DNA of 64,000 nt, taken from the NCBI GenBank assembly GCA_902599665.1, contig CACKGK010000001.1, positions 62,001 to 126,000 of the forward strand, in the 5' to 3' direction. This document shows positions 45,832-54,655 of the stretch, piece by piece (position 1 is the first letter of the stretch; every line of letters starts with the position of its first letter). The notes beneath the pieces were generated by a model. That model did not search any database, had not been told where the DNA came from, and saw only the letters and a program-made list of their open reading frames with translations. Origin of the DNA: an uncultured Pelagibacteraceae bacterium. GTDB taxonomy: Bacteria; Pseudomonadota; Alphaproteobacteria; Pelagibacterales; Pelagibacteraceae. A program made the translations under genes and the position numbers.

Positions 45832-46833
45832 ATGTCCAAAAAAATATTTTCTGGTGTTCAGCCTACTGGCAATTTACATCTAGGTAACTTCCTGGGTGCT
45901 ATAAAAAATTTTGTGGACTTAAATAAGGAAAAAGAAAATGAGTGTATTTTTTGTGTTGTGGATTTACATGCAATAACTATTAAGCAAGATAAAGGTCAAT
46001 TACAGAATAATATACGAGAAACGGCGGCAACCTTTATAGCTAGTGGTATTGATCCAAACAAAAGTATTATTTTTAATCAGTCAAAAGTGCAAGCTCATGC
46101 AGAAGGTTCATGGATTTTAAGTTGCATGTCACCAATGGGTTGGTTAAATAGAATGACACAATTTAAAGAAAAAGCTGGGAAAGATAAGGAAAAAGCTTCT
46201 GTAGGTCTATACATATATCCAATATTGATGGCCAGTGATATACTACTTTATGATACTACGCATGTACCAGTTGGAGAAGATCAGAAACAACATTTAGAAT
46301 TAACAAGAGACATAGCTCAAAAATTTAATAAAGATTTTAATTGTGAGGATTTTTTAAAAGTTCCAGAACCATTAATAAAAAAAAAATTTTCAAGAATAAT
46401 GAGTTTAAAAGATGGTTTAAAAAAAATGAGTAAATCAGATCCATCAGATCTTAGTAGAATTAACTTAACTGATACCAAAGACGATATAATTAATAAAATT
46501 AAAAAAGCGAAAACCGACTCTTTTGCAATTCCAAGTGAGGAACATGATTTAATAGATAGACCTGAAGCTGTAAATCTTCTCGGAATTTATTCTAGTATTT
46601 CAAATCAAACTTTGGTCAAAACTTTAGAGGAATTTGGAGGAAAAAATTTTTCTGATCTAAAAAAAGATTTAGCTGAGGTTTTAACAAATAAAATTTCTCC
46701 AATTTCAGATGAGATAAAAAAATTGATTAACGATAAAGGGTATCTAGATAACATTCTTAAACAAGGGGCAAGTAAAGCTGAAGAAATCGCTGGTAAAAAG
46801 ATTAGAGAAATGAAGAAAATAATAGGTTTTTAA
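45832..46833 (+). CDS. trpS: Tryptophanyl-tRNA synthetase
   Basis: Charges tRNA-Trp. The class I HIGH motif appears as SGVQPTGNLHLGNFLGA (residues 5-21) and KMSKS as LKKMSKSDPSD (about 199-209). The 333 residues are normal. In alphaproteobacteria murJ-trpS is a common pair. It precedes the Nfu gene by 38 bases. Confidence 0.96.
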   Translation: MSKKIFSGVQPTGNLHLGNFLGAIKNFVDLNKEKENECIFCVVDLHAITIKQDKGQLQNNIRETAATFIASGIDPNKSIIFNQSKVQAHAEGSWILSCMSPMGWLNRMTQFKEKAGKDKEKASVGLYIYPILMASDILLYDTTHVPVGEDQKQHLELTRDIAQKFNKDFNCEDFLKVPEPLIKKKFSRIMSLKDGLKKMSKSDPSDLSRINLTDTKDDIINKIKKAKTDSFAIPSEEHDLIDRPEAVNLLGIYSSISNQTLVKTLEEFGGKNFSDLKKDLAEVLTNKISPISDEIKKLINDKGYLDNILKQGASKAEEIAGKKIREMKKIIGF

Positions 46834-46871
46834 ATTCTTTAAATATAATAATAAATGATTATATAATTGTT

Positions 46872-47414
46872 ATGTTCATTCAAACACAAGAAACACCAAA
46901 TCCAAATTCTCTTAAATTTTTAACAGGGAAAAAAGTGTCAAATAATGGGCCATATGAATTCATAAATGAGAGCCAAACAGATATTCCAATATTAAAAAGT
47001 ATTCTTTCAATAAATGGTGTTACAGGAATATTTTTAAGTGAGGATTTTTTGTCGATAAATAAATCTCAAGATGAAAAATGGGAAAATATAAAGCACATTG
47101 TGATTTCATATCTCAACGAATACTATGCTGAAGGAAATGAATTCATAATCAGTAAAAATATAAAATTAGATGAGAATAAGGAATATGGAGAAATAGAACA
47201 TAAGATAATTAAGATATTAGAAACTAAAATTAGGCCAGCTGTAGCAAGAGATGGAGGAGACATAACATTTAAAGAATTTAAAGATGGTAAAGTTACAGTT
47301 ATGTTAAAAGGTAGCTGTTCAGGATGCCCATCTTCAACTTTAACTTTAAAACAGGGCGTTCAAAACCTTCTTTGTCATTATATTCCTGAAGTAAAAGAAG
47401 TTTTAGCTGTATAA
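46872..47414 (+). CDS. Nfu-type iron-sulfur cluster carrier
   Basis: Scaffold/carrier for Fe-S clusters. The N-terminal Nfu_N domain (residues 1-90) begins MFIQTQETPNPNSLKFLTG; the C-terminal NifU-like domain (about 105-180) has ETKIRPAVARDGGDI and the cluster-binding GSCSGCPSSTLTLK CxxC motif. At 180 residues it is the alphaproteobacterial/mitochondrial NFU1 type. This is the usual neighbour of trpS in the group. Confidence 0.94.
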   Translation: MFIQTQETPNPNSLKFLTGKKVSNNGPYEFINESQTDIPILKSILSINGVTGIFLSEDFLSINKSQDEKWENIKHIVISYLNEYYAEGNEFIISKNIKLDENKEYGEIEHKIIKILETKIRPAVARDGGDITFKEFKDGKVTVMLKGSCSGCPSSTLTLKQGVQNLLCHYIPEVKEVLAV

Positions 47415-47450
47415 TATTATAAATATTATTTATAAGTGATTCATAGAGAT

Positions 47451-48518
47451 ATGAAAAAAAGACAAAATAATAGCAATCTTAATTTTTTTAAAACATTTTT
47501 AACAAGTTTGATAATCATATTTGTATTTTCAATCTTACCAAACACAGTAAATTTTATAAAAAATAATTTAAAACCGAATGAAGTTGTAATTAATTCCTCT
47601 AAACAAAATTTCGATAAAATTCTAGAAAAGCAGAGAAAAAATAATAAAGAAATTGAAGAAAAAATAAAAGATAGATTTTCTTGGAATATTTTTGAAGATA
47701 TTGACGTTTTTGAAAAGGACGAAAAGGATGAAAATCCTCAAAGATTAAGTGCCTCAACAATTGAAGAGTTGTTTAAAGATAATGGATATAATCTTGATAT
47801 TGTTAAAAAAACTAAATTAGTTAATGCAGGCAATCAATTAACAAAGCTACCTAAAGAGCTTAAAAATATTGAAAGTCCAAAAAAAAGAAAAAAACTATTC
47901 ATTAAAATTGTTTTACCATTAATTATTGAGGAAAATCTTAAAATAAGATTTGATCGAAAGAAACTTTTTAAAATTTTAAATAAAAATAATACCTCATTAA
48001 GAGATAAGGCATGGCTTGATCTTAAATTTAAGCAATATGGAGTAAAAAATAATGATTTAGCAAAACTAAAAATTAGGATGGATGAAATTCCAGTTTCACT
48101 AGCAATTGCACAAGCAGCTAAAGAAACTGGATGGGGAAGTTCGCGGTTTGCTCAAGAGGGTAATGCATTATTTGGACAGTGGACATGGTCTGGTGATGGT
48201 ATCAAACCTTTAAATTTAGAAAAAAATAAAAAACATAAAGTTGCAAAATTTAAAATTTTGAAAGCTTCAGTTAGAGCATATCAAAGAAATTTAAATACAC
48301 ATCCTAGTTATAAAGAATTTAGAATTGAGCGAGCGATTCAAAGAGATAATGATAAAAAATTAGACAGTTTAAAATTAGTAAAATTTCTTGAAAAATACGC
48401 AGAAACAGGAAAAGAATATACAGAAGTTCTTAAAAAAATTATTAATCAGAATTCTTTGACTGATTTTGATGATGTGGACATTTTACCAACAAGTTTGAAA
48501 ATGAAAAATTTAATTTAG
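47451..48518 (+). CDS. Bax-like glucosaminidase, membrane-anchored
   Basis: A 355-residue protein with an N-terminal helix (about residues 13-38, FFKTFLTSLIIIFVFSILP) acting as signal anchor, a charged linker, and a C-terminal glucosaminidase domain (about 205-310) with IPVSLAIAQAAKETGWGSSR and ALFGQWTW. The Glu in KETGWG is the catalytic acid. This is the Bax/mannosyl-glycoprotein endo-beta-N-acetylglucosaminidase family, peptidoglycan hydrolases. I chose ATG 47451; a GTG at 47436 is possible. It is convergent with the polysaccharide deacetylase gene, overlapping by 9 bases. Confidence 0.85.
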   Translation: MKKRQNNSNLNFFKTFLTSLIIIFVFSILPNTVNFIKNNLKPNEVVINSSKQNFDKILEKQRKNNKEIEEKIKDRFSWNIFEDIDVFEKDEKDENPQRLSASTIEELFKDNGYNLDIVKKTKLVNAGNQLTKLPKELKNIESPKKRKKLFIKIVLPLIIEENLKIRFDRKKLFKILNKNNTSLRDKAWLDLKFKQYGVKNNDLAKLKIRMDEIPVSLAIAQAAKETGWGSSRFAQEGNALFGQWTWSGDGIKPLNLEKNKKHKVAKFKILKASVRAYQRNLNTHPSYKEFRIERAIQRDNDKKLDSLKLVKFLEKYAETGKEYTEVLKKIINQNSLTDFDDVDILPTSLKMKNLI

Positions 48519-49562
48519 AGTAAACTGAGTTCCAAACCATCTCCATTTATCTTCGTCTTTCATAGAACAATTGATTCTTCCTCTTCTTGGTATAAATTTT
48601 TCAGTAAAAATAACTTCAATTTTGTCTTTTTTATAATTTAATTTAGAATTTTTCCACTCCCCACCTTCATTTGAAAAGCAATTTATTTTATTAATTTTAG
48701 GTTGATCATTAAAAAATTCTATTATGAGTTTAGGTGGATTATTAGCTTCTAACAAAAATTTTTCTTCTGGAGTTATGACTTTATATTGAATTGGTAAAAG
48801 ATTAATTAAAAATTTAAATCTTTCAAGGTCTCCGTACTTCTCATTTATTGGGAATCTTGGTAATTCATATTTATCTTTATTTAAATCAATAACTCCTGAA
48901 TGTTGACCAAAAGCATAGTCAAATCTTTCAGTTATATATTTCTTTTGTTCTAAACTATACTCGCCAAATGGATATGAAAAAAACTTAGAATTATAGCCAA
49001 GATTTTTCTCAAATATTTTTATTGATTTTTGAATATCTTTTTCAAATTTTTCAAAATTATATTTAACTAAGTACTCATGTGAATGTGAGTGATTTCCTAT
49101 AAATACAAAATCCTCATTTGATATCTCTATAATTTCATCCCAACTCATATAACCTCTCTTACCTACGGTCTCTGTTGAAACAAATAAAATAAATGGGATC
49201 TTATCTTTTTTTAGAATTGGCCAAGCATTTATATAAAAAGATGAGAATGCATCATCAATAGTAAGTAAAATTTTTTTTTCTTCACTTACTTTATTAAACT
49301 CTTTCTCAAAGTTTTTCGGATTTAAAAAAGAGAAATTATTTTCTTTGATAATATTTAAATGTTCTTGAAATACACCAATTTTTATATTGGTTGAAGGATA
49401 TTTATTTTCTTCAAATCTATGATACATCAGGGCCAAAATTCCCTTTTCTTTAGGTTCATATTTCTTATTTACAGGATCTGCATAAGCATTTAAAAAAAAA
49501 AGGTAAATAATGATAAATTTAATTATTGATGCGGCTAATGAAGAAATTGTTTTTGTGATCAT
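48510..49562 (-). CDS. Exported polysaccharide deacetylase (NodB-type)
   Basis: A 350-residue exported protein: a hydrophobic signal (about residues 13-32, ending NAYADP) then a NodB-homology domain. LLTIDDAFSSF carries the TFDDG-type catalytic Asp pair, and GNHSHSHEYL the H-x3-H zinc site. ILALMYHRFEEN opens the domain as in many CE4 enzymes. It may deacetylate peptidoglycan or surface glycan; the Bax-like neighbour supports a cell-wall link. The signal peptide requires a start at ATG 49562 (or 49589), which overlaps tsaB on the other strand by 53 bases or more. The C-terminal 90 residues are a separate beta-rich region. Confidence 0.82.
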   Translation of the reverse strand: MITKTISSLAASIIKFIIIYLFFLNAYADPVNKKYEPKEKGILALMYHRFEENKYPSTNIKIGVFQEHLNIIKENNFSFLNPKNFEKEFNKVSEEKKILLTIDDAFSSFYINAWPILKKDKIPFILFVSTETVGKRGYMSWDEIIEISNEDFVFIGNHSHSHEYLVKYNFEKFEKDIQKSIKIFEKNLGYNSKFFSYPFGEYSLEQKKYITERFDYAFGQHSGVIDLNKDKYELPRFPINEKYGDLERFKFLINLLPIQYKVITPEEKFLLEANNPPKLIIEFFNDQPKINKINCFSNEGGEWKNSKLNYKKDKIEVIFTEKFIPRRGRINCSMKDEDKWRWFGTQFTLN

Positions 49563-49875
49563 TGCTGATAAACAATCATATACTAGCAAACATATAAACA
49601 GTAGAGAAAATTTTGATAATTTTATGAAACTACTCTTGAAATTTTTGAATAAAAAAAAAATTAAAATAAGTGATATTCACAGAATATTTGTCAATTTAGG
49701 ACCTGGTAAATTTACCAGTCTTAGAATTTCCTTATCAGTAGCCAAAGCTATTTGTTTGGTAAATAGTGCATTTTTAATCGGATTTAAATCACATGATTTA
49801 ATTAATAAAAATTATAAAAATTTAATAAAATTGGATAAAAATAAAAGTTTGATAAAACCTGTATATTCAAGTTAG
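49510..49875 (+). CDS. tsaB: TsaB-like protein, short form
   Basis: Partner of TsaD in making the t6A37 modification of ANN-decoding tRNAs. It has NLIIDAANEEIVFVII at the start and VNLGPGKFTSLRISLSVAKAI, matching the GPGSFTGLRIG signature of TsaB. At 121 residues it is about half the usual 200-230; the C-terminal subdomain is absent, and only 8 bases separate its stop from fur, so no remainder lies in another frame. The N-terminal half is the part that forms the TsaD interface in E. coli. The usual rimI between tsaB and fur is also missing. Confidence 0.8.
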   Translation: MINLIIDAANEEIVFVIIADKQSYTSKHINSRENFDNFMKLLLKFLNKKKIKISDIHRIFVNLGPGKFTSLRISLSVAKAICLVNSAFLIGFKSHDLINKNYKNLIKLDKNKSLIKPVYSS

Positions 49876-49883
49876 AATAAGCT

Positions 49884-50312
49884 ATGTCTGAAACTATAGA
49901 ACAAATTTGTCTGAAGAAAGGTGTTAAACTTACTGATCAAAGAAAAATAATTGCTAAAGTTTTATCTGAGTCAAAAGAAGTTTATGGTGAGTCTGATCAT
50001 CCTGATGTTGATGAATTATATCAAAGAGTTTCCAAGTTAGATTCAAAGATAAGTATTGCAACTATTTATAGAACAGTTAAGCTTTTTGAGGAATCTGGCA
50101 TACTGACTAAGCACGATTTTAAAGGTGGAAAAGCAAGATATGAAACATTAGTTGAAAGTCATCACGATCATCTTATTGATATTAAATCAGGAGAAATTAT
50201 TGAGTTTGTTGATGAAGAAATAGAAAAACTACAAAAAAAAGTTGCAGAAAAGTATGGATATAACTTAGTAGATCATAAATTAGAGCTTTACGGAATTAAA
50301 AAAAATAAATGA
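49884..50312 (+). CDS. fur: Fur family metal-responsive repressor
   Basis: A 142-residue ferric uptake regulator relative. The winged helix spans about residues 10-90 (GVKLTDQRKIIAKVL, ISIATIYRTVKLFEESGIL); the dimer domain has ESHHDHLIDIKSGEIIEF with the regulatory metal His cluster. No CxxC zinc pairs are visible. In alphaproteobacteria a gene at this place (tsaB-rimI-fur-miaB) can be Fur, or Mur responding to Mn, so the metal is not certain. With few other regulators nearby, it may control a broad metal regulon. Confidence 0.9.
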   Translation: MSETIEQICLKKGVKLTDQRKIIAKVLSESKEVYGESDHPDVDELYQRVSKLDSKISIATIYRTVKLFEESGILTKHDFKGGKARYETLVESHHDHLIDIKSGEIIEFVDEEIEKLQKKVAEKYGYNLVDHKLELYGIKKNK

Positions 50313-50345
50313 TAGCGACTTCAGAATTTTTTTAAAGGTTAAAAT

Positions 50346-51680
50346 ATGCTGAATGGAAAAATCTTCATAAAAACTTTTGGTTGCCAAATGAACGAGTATG
50401 ATTCAAATAGAATCTATGATTCTGTTAGTAAGTTGGGTTTTACAAAGACTACAAACCAATCAAATGCAGATTGTTATATTTTAAATACATGTCACATACG
50501 TGATAAAGCTAAAGAAAAAGTTTACCATGAAATTGGTAGAGTTAAAAAATTATATAGAGATAAAAAAAAACCAATAATGGTAGTTGCAGGTTGTGTTGCA
50601 CAGGCTGAAAATGAAGAAATGGTTAAGAGGGAACCATATATAGATATAGTATTAGGACCTCAATCATATCACAAAGTTAATGAATTGTTAAAAAATCATA
50701 TTGTAAATCTTAAACAAGAAGAAACAGAATTTGATACTATTTCAAAATTTGGATATTTTGATAATATAAAAAACAGTAATAACAAAATATCTGCTTTCTT
50801 AACTATTCAAGAGGGATGCGATAAGTTTTGTCATTTTTGTGTAGTACCTTATACAAGGGGACCTGAGTACTCTAGACCATTCAATAAAATCGTAGCAGAA
50901 GCAGAACAATTAATTGAAAACGGCGCAAAAGAAATCACATTTCTTGGTCAAAATGTTAATGCTTACTCATATAAAGAAAATTTTAAAGAGTTTAGAATAT
51001 CTAGTCTAATAAAACATTTAGACCAATTTTCAGAATTGGAAAGAATAAGATATACGACTTCACACCCAAGAGATATGACAGATGATTTAATCGATTGTTA
51101 TTCTTATAGTAATAAATTAATGCCATTTGTTCATTTACCTATTCAAAGTGGTTCAAATAAAATATTAGAATTAATGAACAGAAAACATACTGTCGATGAT
51201 TATTTAAAAGTTTATGAAAGATTAAAGAAAATCAATGCAGAAATAGAATTTTCAAGCGATTTTATTATTGGTTATCCTGGAGAAACTCAAAAGGATTTTG
51301 AAGAAACATTTGAACTGATAAAAAAAATTAAATTTATAAATTCTTTTTCTTTTATTTTTAGTCCTAGACCTGGAACGAAAGCTGCAAAATTAGAAATGAT
51401 TGAAAAAAATATTGCTAAAGAGAGACTGACATTAATTCAAGAGGAATTATTTAATAATCAAATAGCACTTAATAAATCATTGGAAAATAATACAGTTAAT
51501 GTTCTTGTTGAAAACAAAATGGAAAAACAAAATAAATTATTTGGAAGAAATAAATATATTTCACCTGTAATTTTTGATGGCAATGAAAATCTTATTGGTA
51601 AAGTTGTAAAAATAAAAATTCAAACTAGTAATCAGAATACCTTATTTGGTTTATTAGATAAAAAAATGGAAGCTGCTTAA
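50346..51680 (+). CDS. miaB: tRNA-2-methylthio-N6-isopentenyladenosine synthase MiaB
   Basis: Radical-SAM methylthiotransferase acting on i6A37 of tRNA. Two clusters: the N-terminal UPF0004 domain cysteines in TFGCQMNEYDS, LNTCHIRDKA and AGCVAQAE, and the radical-SAM CxxxCxxC in GCDKFCHFCVVPYTRG. A C-terminal TRAM domain (about 375-440) ends the 444 residues. The next gene phoH begins with a TTG two bases after its stop. Confidence 0.97.
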   Translation: MLNGKIFIKTFGCQMNEYDSNRIYDSVSKLGFTKTTNQSNADCYILNTCHIRDKAKEKVYHEIGRVKKLYRDKKKPIMVVAGCVAQAENEEMVKREPYIDIVLGPQSYHKVNELLKNHIVNLKQEETEFDTISKFGYFDNIKNSNNKISAFLTIQEGCDKFCHFCVVPYTRGPEYSRPFNKIVAEAEQLIENGAKEITFLGQNVNAYSYKENFKEFRISSLIKHLDQFSELERIRYTTSHPRDMTDDLIDCYSYSNKLMPFVHLPIQSGSNKILELMNRKHTVDDYLKVYERLKKINAEIEFSSDFIIGYPGETQKDFEETFELIKKIKFINSFSFIFSPRPGTKAAKLEMIEKNIAKERLTLIQEELFNNQIALNKSLENNTVNVLVENKMEKQNKLFGRNKYISPVIFDGNENLIGKVVKIKIQTSNQNTLFGLLDKKMEAA

Positions 51681-51681
51681 G

Positions 51682-52689
51682 TTGAGTAATTTAATCAAAA
51701 AAAATATTATTTCAGAGTTAAAATATGTATATTCTGAAAATAATACTTTAAGCATAATATTTCAAAATAATGACTTGTTACTTGGTGTAGCAGGTGAGTT
51801 TAATAATAATTTAAAGGAATTAGAAAAAATTACGAAAACTAGCTTATATTCTAGAGGGAATTCTATCCTAGTAAAAAGTGATCCAGAAAAGAATAATCTG
51901 ATCAAAAATGCAATACAATTTTTGACCGAACAGTTTTTAAGTAATGGAACAATTGAAAAAAAAGATATAATTTCTTCAATAAACGAATTTATGATCGACG
52001 AAAAAAATGATACTAAAAAAAAAGTAGAATATATAATTAAAACTCCCAAAAAGTCTGTAATACCGCGGTCTGAAAGACAGAAAGATTATGTTAGAGCTTT
52101 AAAAGAATCCGACATAATTATTTCAGCTGGACCTGCTGGAACTGGTAAAACTTTTTTAGCAGTTGCAGTAGCACTAACAATGTTGTTAGACAAAAAAATA
52201 GAGAGAATTATTTTATCGAGACCTGCTGTCGAAGCTGGTGAAAGACTTGGATTTTTACCTGGTGATATGAGAGAAAAAGTAGATCCATATCTAAGACCAT
52301 TATACGATTCTTTGTACGATTTATTAGATTTTGAAAAGATACAAAAAAAAATTGAGGTTGGTGATATAGAAATAGCCCCTCTAGCATTTATGAGAGGTAG
52401 AACTTTAAAAAATTCTTTTGCAATTCTTGATGAGGCACAAAACGCAACAGATACGCAGATTAAAATGTTTTTAACTAGAATTGGAGAAAACTCGAAGATA
52501 GTAATAAATGGTGATCCCTCACAAATAGATTTACCTAATAAATCTCTTTCAGGTTTACACAGATCAAAAAAATTACTGGGACATCTAAAAGAAATTTCTG
52601 TAGTTGATTTTGATCATAAAGATGTAGTTAGACACCCACTTGTATCTAAAATTGTTAAGGCATATTCAGATCAAAGCTCAGAAAGATGA
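51682..52689 (+). CDS. ybeZ: PhoH family ATPase (YbeZ)
   Basis: PhoH-like P-loop ATPase linked to RNA metabolism with YbeY. Walker A SAGPAGTGKTFLAVAVALTM (about 152-171) and Walker B AFILDEAQNAT-like SFAILDEAQNATDTQIK are clear; RPAVEAGERLGFLPGDMREKVDPY is the family signature. The 335 residues include an N-terminal KH-like region. Start is TTG 51682; no ATG is suitably placed. It overlaps ybeY by 4 bases, as in most proteobacteria. Confidence 0.94.
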   Translation: MSNLIKKNIISELKYVYSENNTLSIIFQNNDLLLGVAGEFNNNLKELEKITKTSLYSRGNSILVKSDPEKNNLIKNAIQFLTEQFLSNGTIEKKDIISSINEFMIDEKNDTKKKVEYIIKTPKKSVIPRSERQKDYVRALKESDIIISAGPAGTGKTFLAVAVALTMLLDKKIERIILSRPAVEAGERLGFLPGDMREKVDPYLRPLYDSLYDLLDFEKIQKKIEVGDIEIAPLAFMRGRTLKNSFAILDEAQNATDTQIKMFLTRIGENSKIVINGDPSQIDLPNKSLSGLHRSKKLLGHLKEISVVDFDHKDVVRHPLVSKIVKAYSDQSSER

Positions 52690-53132
52690 TAAAAGCCAAT
52701 GTAATAACTGGCTATTCAAATTGGAAAAAAATTATAAAAAAACCAAACGATTATTTAAAGAAAAGACTTAAAATACTGTCCAAGAAACCTTTATTTGTAA
52801 AAAAAAATCATGAATTCTCAATATTAATGACCAACAATAAGAAAATGAAATATTTAAATCTTAAATTTAGAAAAAAAAATAAGCCTACTGATGTTTTATC
52901 ATTTCCAATTAAAATTAAAGTGAAAAAAACACTATATTTAGGTGATATAGCAATCAGCTATGAAATTATTAAAAAACGATCAAAAAAAACAAATTTCTTT
53001 TTAGAGTTTGATAAAATGTGGATACATGGATATCTTCATTTAATTGGCTATGATCATAAGAAATTAAATGATTTTAAAAAAATGTTTAAAAAAGAAAAAT
53101 TGATATTGAAATACTTTCACAAAGTAAATTGA
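52686..53132 (+). CDS. ybeY: Endoribonuclease YbeY
   Basis: Metal-dependent endoribonuclease in 16S rRNA 3'-end maturation and ribosome quality control. The zinc site is WIHGYLHLIGYDHKK (about residues 117-131), with the three His of HGxLHLxGYDH; TDVLSFP is the other family motif. It is 148 residues and very lysine-rich. It overlaps phoH and lnt by 4 bases each, so phoH-ybeY-lnt are coupled. A CorC-type gene usual between ybeY and lnt is absent. Confidence 0.95.
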   Translation: MIKANVITGYSNWKKIIKKPNDYLKKRLKILSKKPLFVKKNHEFSILMTNNKKMKYLNLKFRKKNKPTDVLSFPIKIKVKKTLYLGDIAISYEIIKKRSKKTNFFLEFDKMWIHGYLHLIGYDHKKLNDFKKMFKKEKLILKYFHKVN

Positions 53133-54655
53133 CTTTATTATACAAAAATAAAATTATATTATACTCTTTTGTATTTTCTTTTGGTCTAATATCTTCTTTT
53201 AGTCTTCCACCATACAATTTATTCTATTTAAATTTCTTTTCATACCCAGCTCTTCTGTGGACATTATTACTATATTCAAAAGATAAAATTATTTCATTTA
53301 ATATTGGATTGATATTTGGATTTGGCTACTTTATATCAAATTTATATTGGATAACAAATTCGTTAACTTTTGAAGATATTTTTAAACCTTTGATACCATT
53401 TGCTCTAATTTTAATTCCATTATTTTTAGGATTATTTTATGGTCTTTCAACTTTAGTTTTTTCTTTTTTAAACCCCAAAAAAAATATTTTATCAATTTTG
53501 ATTTTGGCTACTATTTTGTCTATATTTGAATATACTAGAACCTTTTTATTTGGTGGTTTTCCTTGGAATTTAATTGCTTTTAGTTTTGTAAATTATTTAG
53601 AATTTATTCAAATACTTTCCATAACAGGAACATATGCTTTTAATTCGTTAGTTATTTTATTATTTTTATTCCCAATCATTTTATTTTTTAATTACAAAAT
53701 AAAAATCAAAATAAGTGTATTTGTTTTTTCTCTGGTAGCTCTTTTTACTAATTATCTTTGGGGCAACTCTAATTTGAGACAGTTTGAATTTACTGAAAAA
53801 AAAGATTTAGGTTTCAATATTAAGATAATTTCTCCTACAATTAATATTAATAGATATTTTCAAAATGAAAGTACCAATGAATTTATACTTGAGTTGATTA
53901 ACATTTCTAAACCAAATCCATCGAGCGAAACAATATTTATTCTACCTGAAGGTATTCTATCAACTATCTATTTTGAGGATCTTAAAAAATTTAAAACTCT
54001 TTTTTCAAAAAATTTTTCAAAAAAACATAAGATTATTTTTGGTATGAATATAAATGAAAAACAAAAGATTTATAATTCACTTTTAGTAGTGAATAATGAA
54101 CTTAATATTTTGCAAAAATACTACAAAAATAAATTGGTACCATTTGGAGAATTCTTGCCATTCGAAAATATATTAAGTAATTTAGGATTTAAAAAAATCA
54201 CTCAAGGTTACCAATCTTTTTCTGCAGATAATCAAAGAGATCTTATTAGACTCAATAATTTTAGTTTTGTTCCACTTATTTGTTACGAAATCATTTATTC
54301 TGGTCAATTAAATAGAAGTGACAAAAATTACGATTTTATATTAAACATTTCTGAAGATGGATGGTTTGGAAATTCTATTGGTCCATACCAGCATTTCTCT
54401 CACTCAATTTTCAGATCCATTGAGGAAGGCAAACCAGTCATCCGCTCATCAAACAATGGAATTTCAGCCTTTATTAATCCTAAAGGACAGGTAATTGAGA
54501 AAATTTTAACAACTGATAAGGGATTTATTGAGATTAAATCTTTCAAAAAGTCAAAAAAAACAATCTTTGGCTCTCATGGTAATAAGATCTTCTTTTATTT
54601 TCTATCTATTTATATTAGTTTAATTTTTTTTTTTAAAATACGGGAGAATAAATGA
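53129..54655 (+). CDS. lnt: Apolipoprotein N-acyltransferase
   Basis: Adds the third acyl chain to lipoproteins in the inner membrane; the lipoproteins in this window (LptE, DUF3576, BON) are potential clients. The first ~210 residues contain about six membrane segments; the nitrilase-like periplasmic domain has FILPEG (catalytic Glu), [14 protein letters not shown] (Lys) and [11 protein letters not shown] (Cys). It is 508 residues. The start is TTG embedded in the ybeY stop (TTGA). It overlaps metK by 4 bases. Confidence 0.93.
   Translation: MTLLYKNKIILYSFVFSFGLISSFSLPPYNLFYLNFFSYPALLWTLLLYSKDKIISFNIGLIFGFGYFISNLYWITNSLTFEDIFKPLIPFALILIPLFLGLFYGLSTLVFSFLNPKKNILSILILATILSIFEYTRTFLFGGFPWNLIAFSFVNYLEFIQILSITGTYAFNSLVILLFLFPIILFFNYKIKIKISVFVFSLVALFTNYLWGNSNLRQFEFTEKKDLGFNIKIISPTININRYFQNESTNEFILELINISKPNPSSETIFILPEGILSTIYFEDLKKFKTLFSKNFSKKHKIIFGMNINEKQKIYNSLLVVNNELNILQKYYKNKLVPFGEFLPFENILSNLGFKKITQGYQSFSADNQRDLIRLNNFSFVPLICYEIIYSGQLNRSDKNYDFILNISEDGWFGNSIGPYQHFSHSIFRSIEEGKPVIRSSNNGISAFINPKGQVIEKILTTDKGFIEIKSFKKSKKTIFGSHGNKIFFYFLSIYISLIFFFKIRENK

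Noticed and set aside
47436-47450. GTG start for the Bax-like gene
   Set aside because: Possible, but the ATG at 47451 gives a cleaner signal anchor; kept as alternative only.
52686-53132. ybeY as a toxin or unknown small protein
   Set aside because: The HGxLHLxGYDH metal site and the phoH-ybeY-lnt order identify it.
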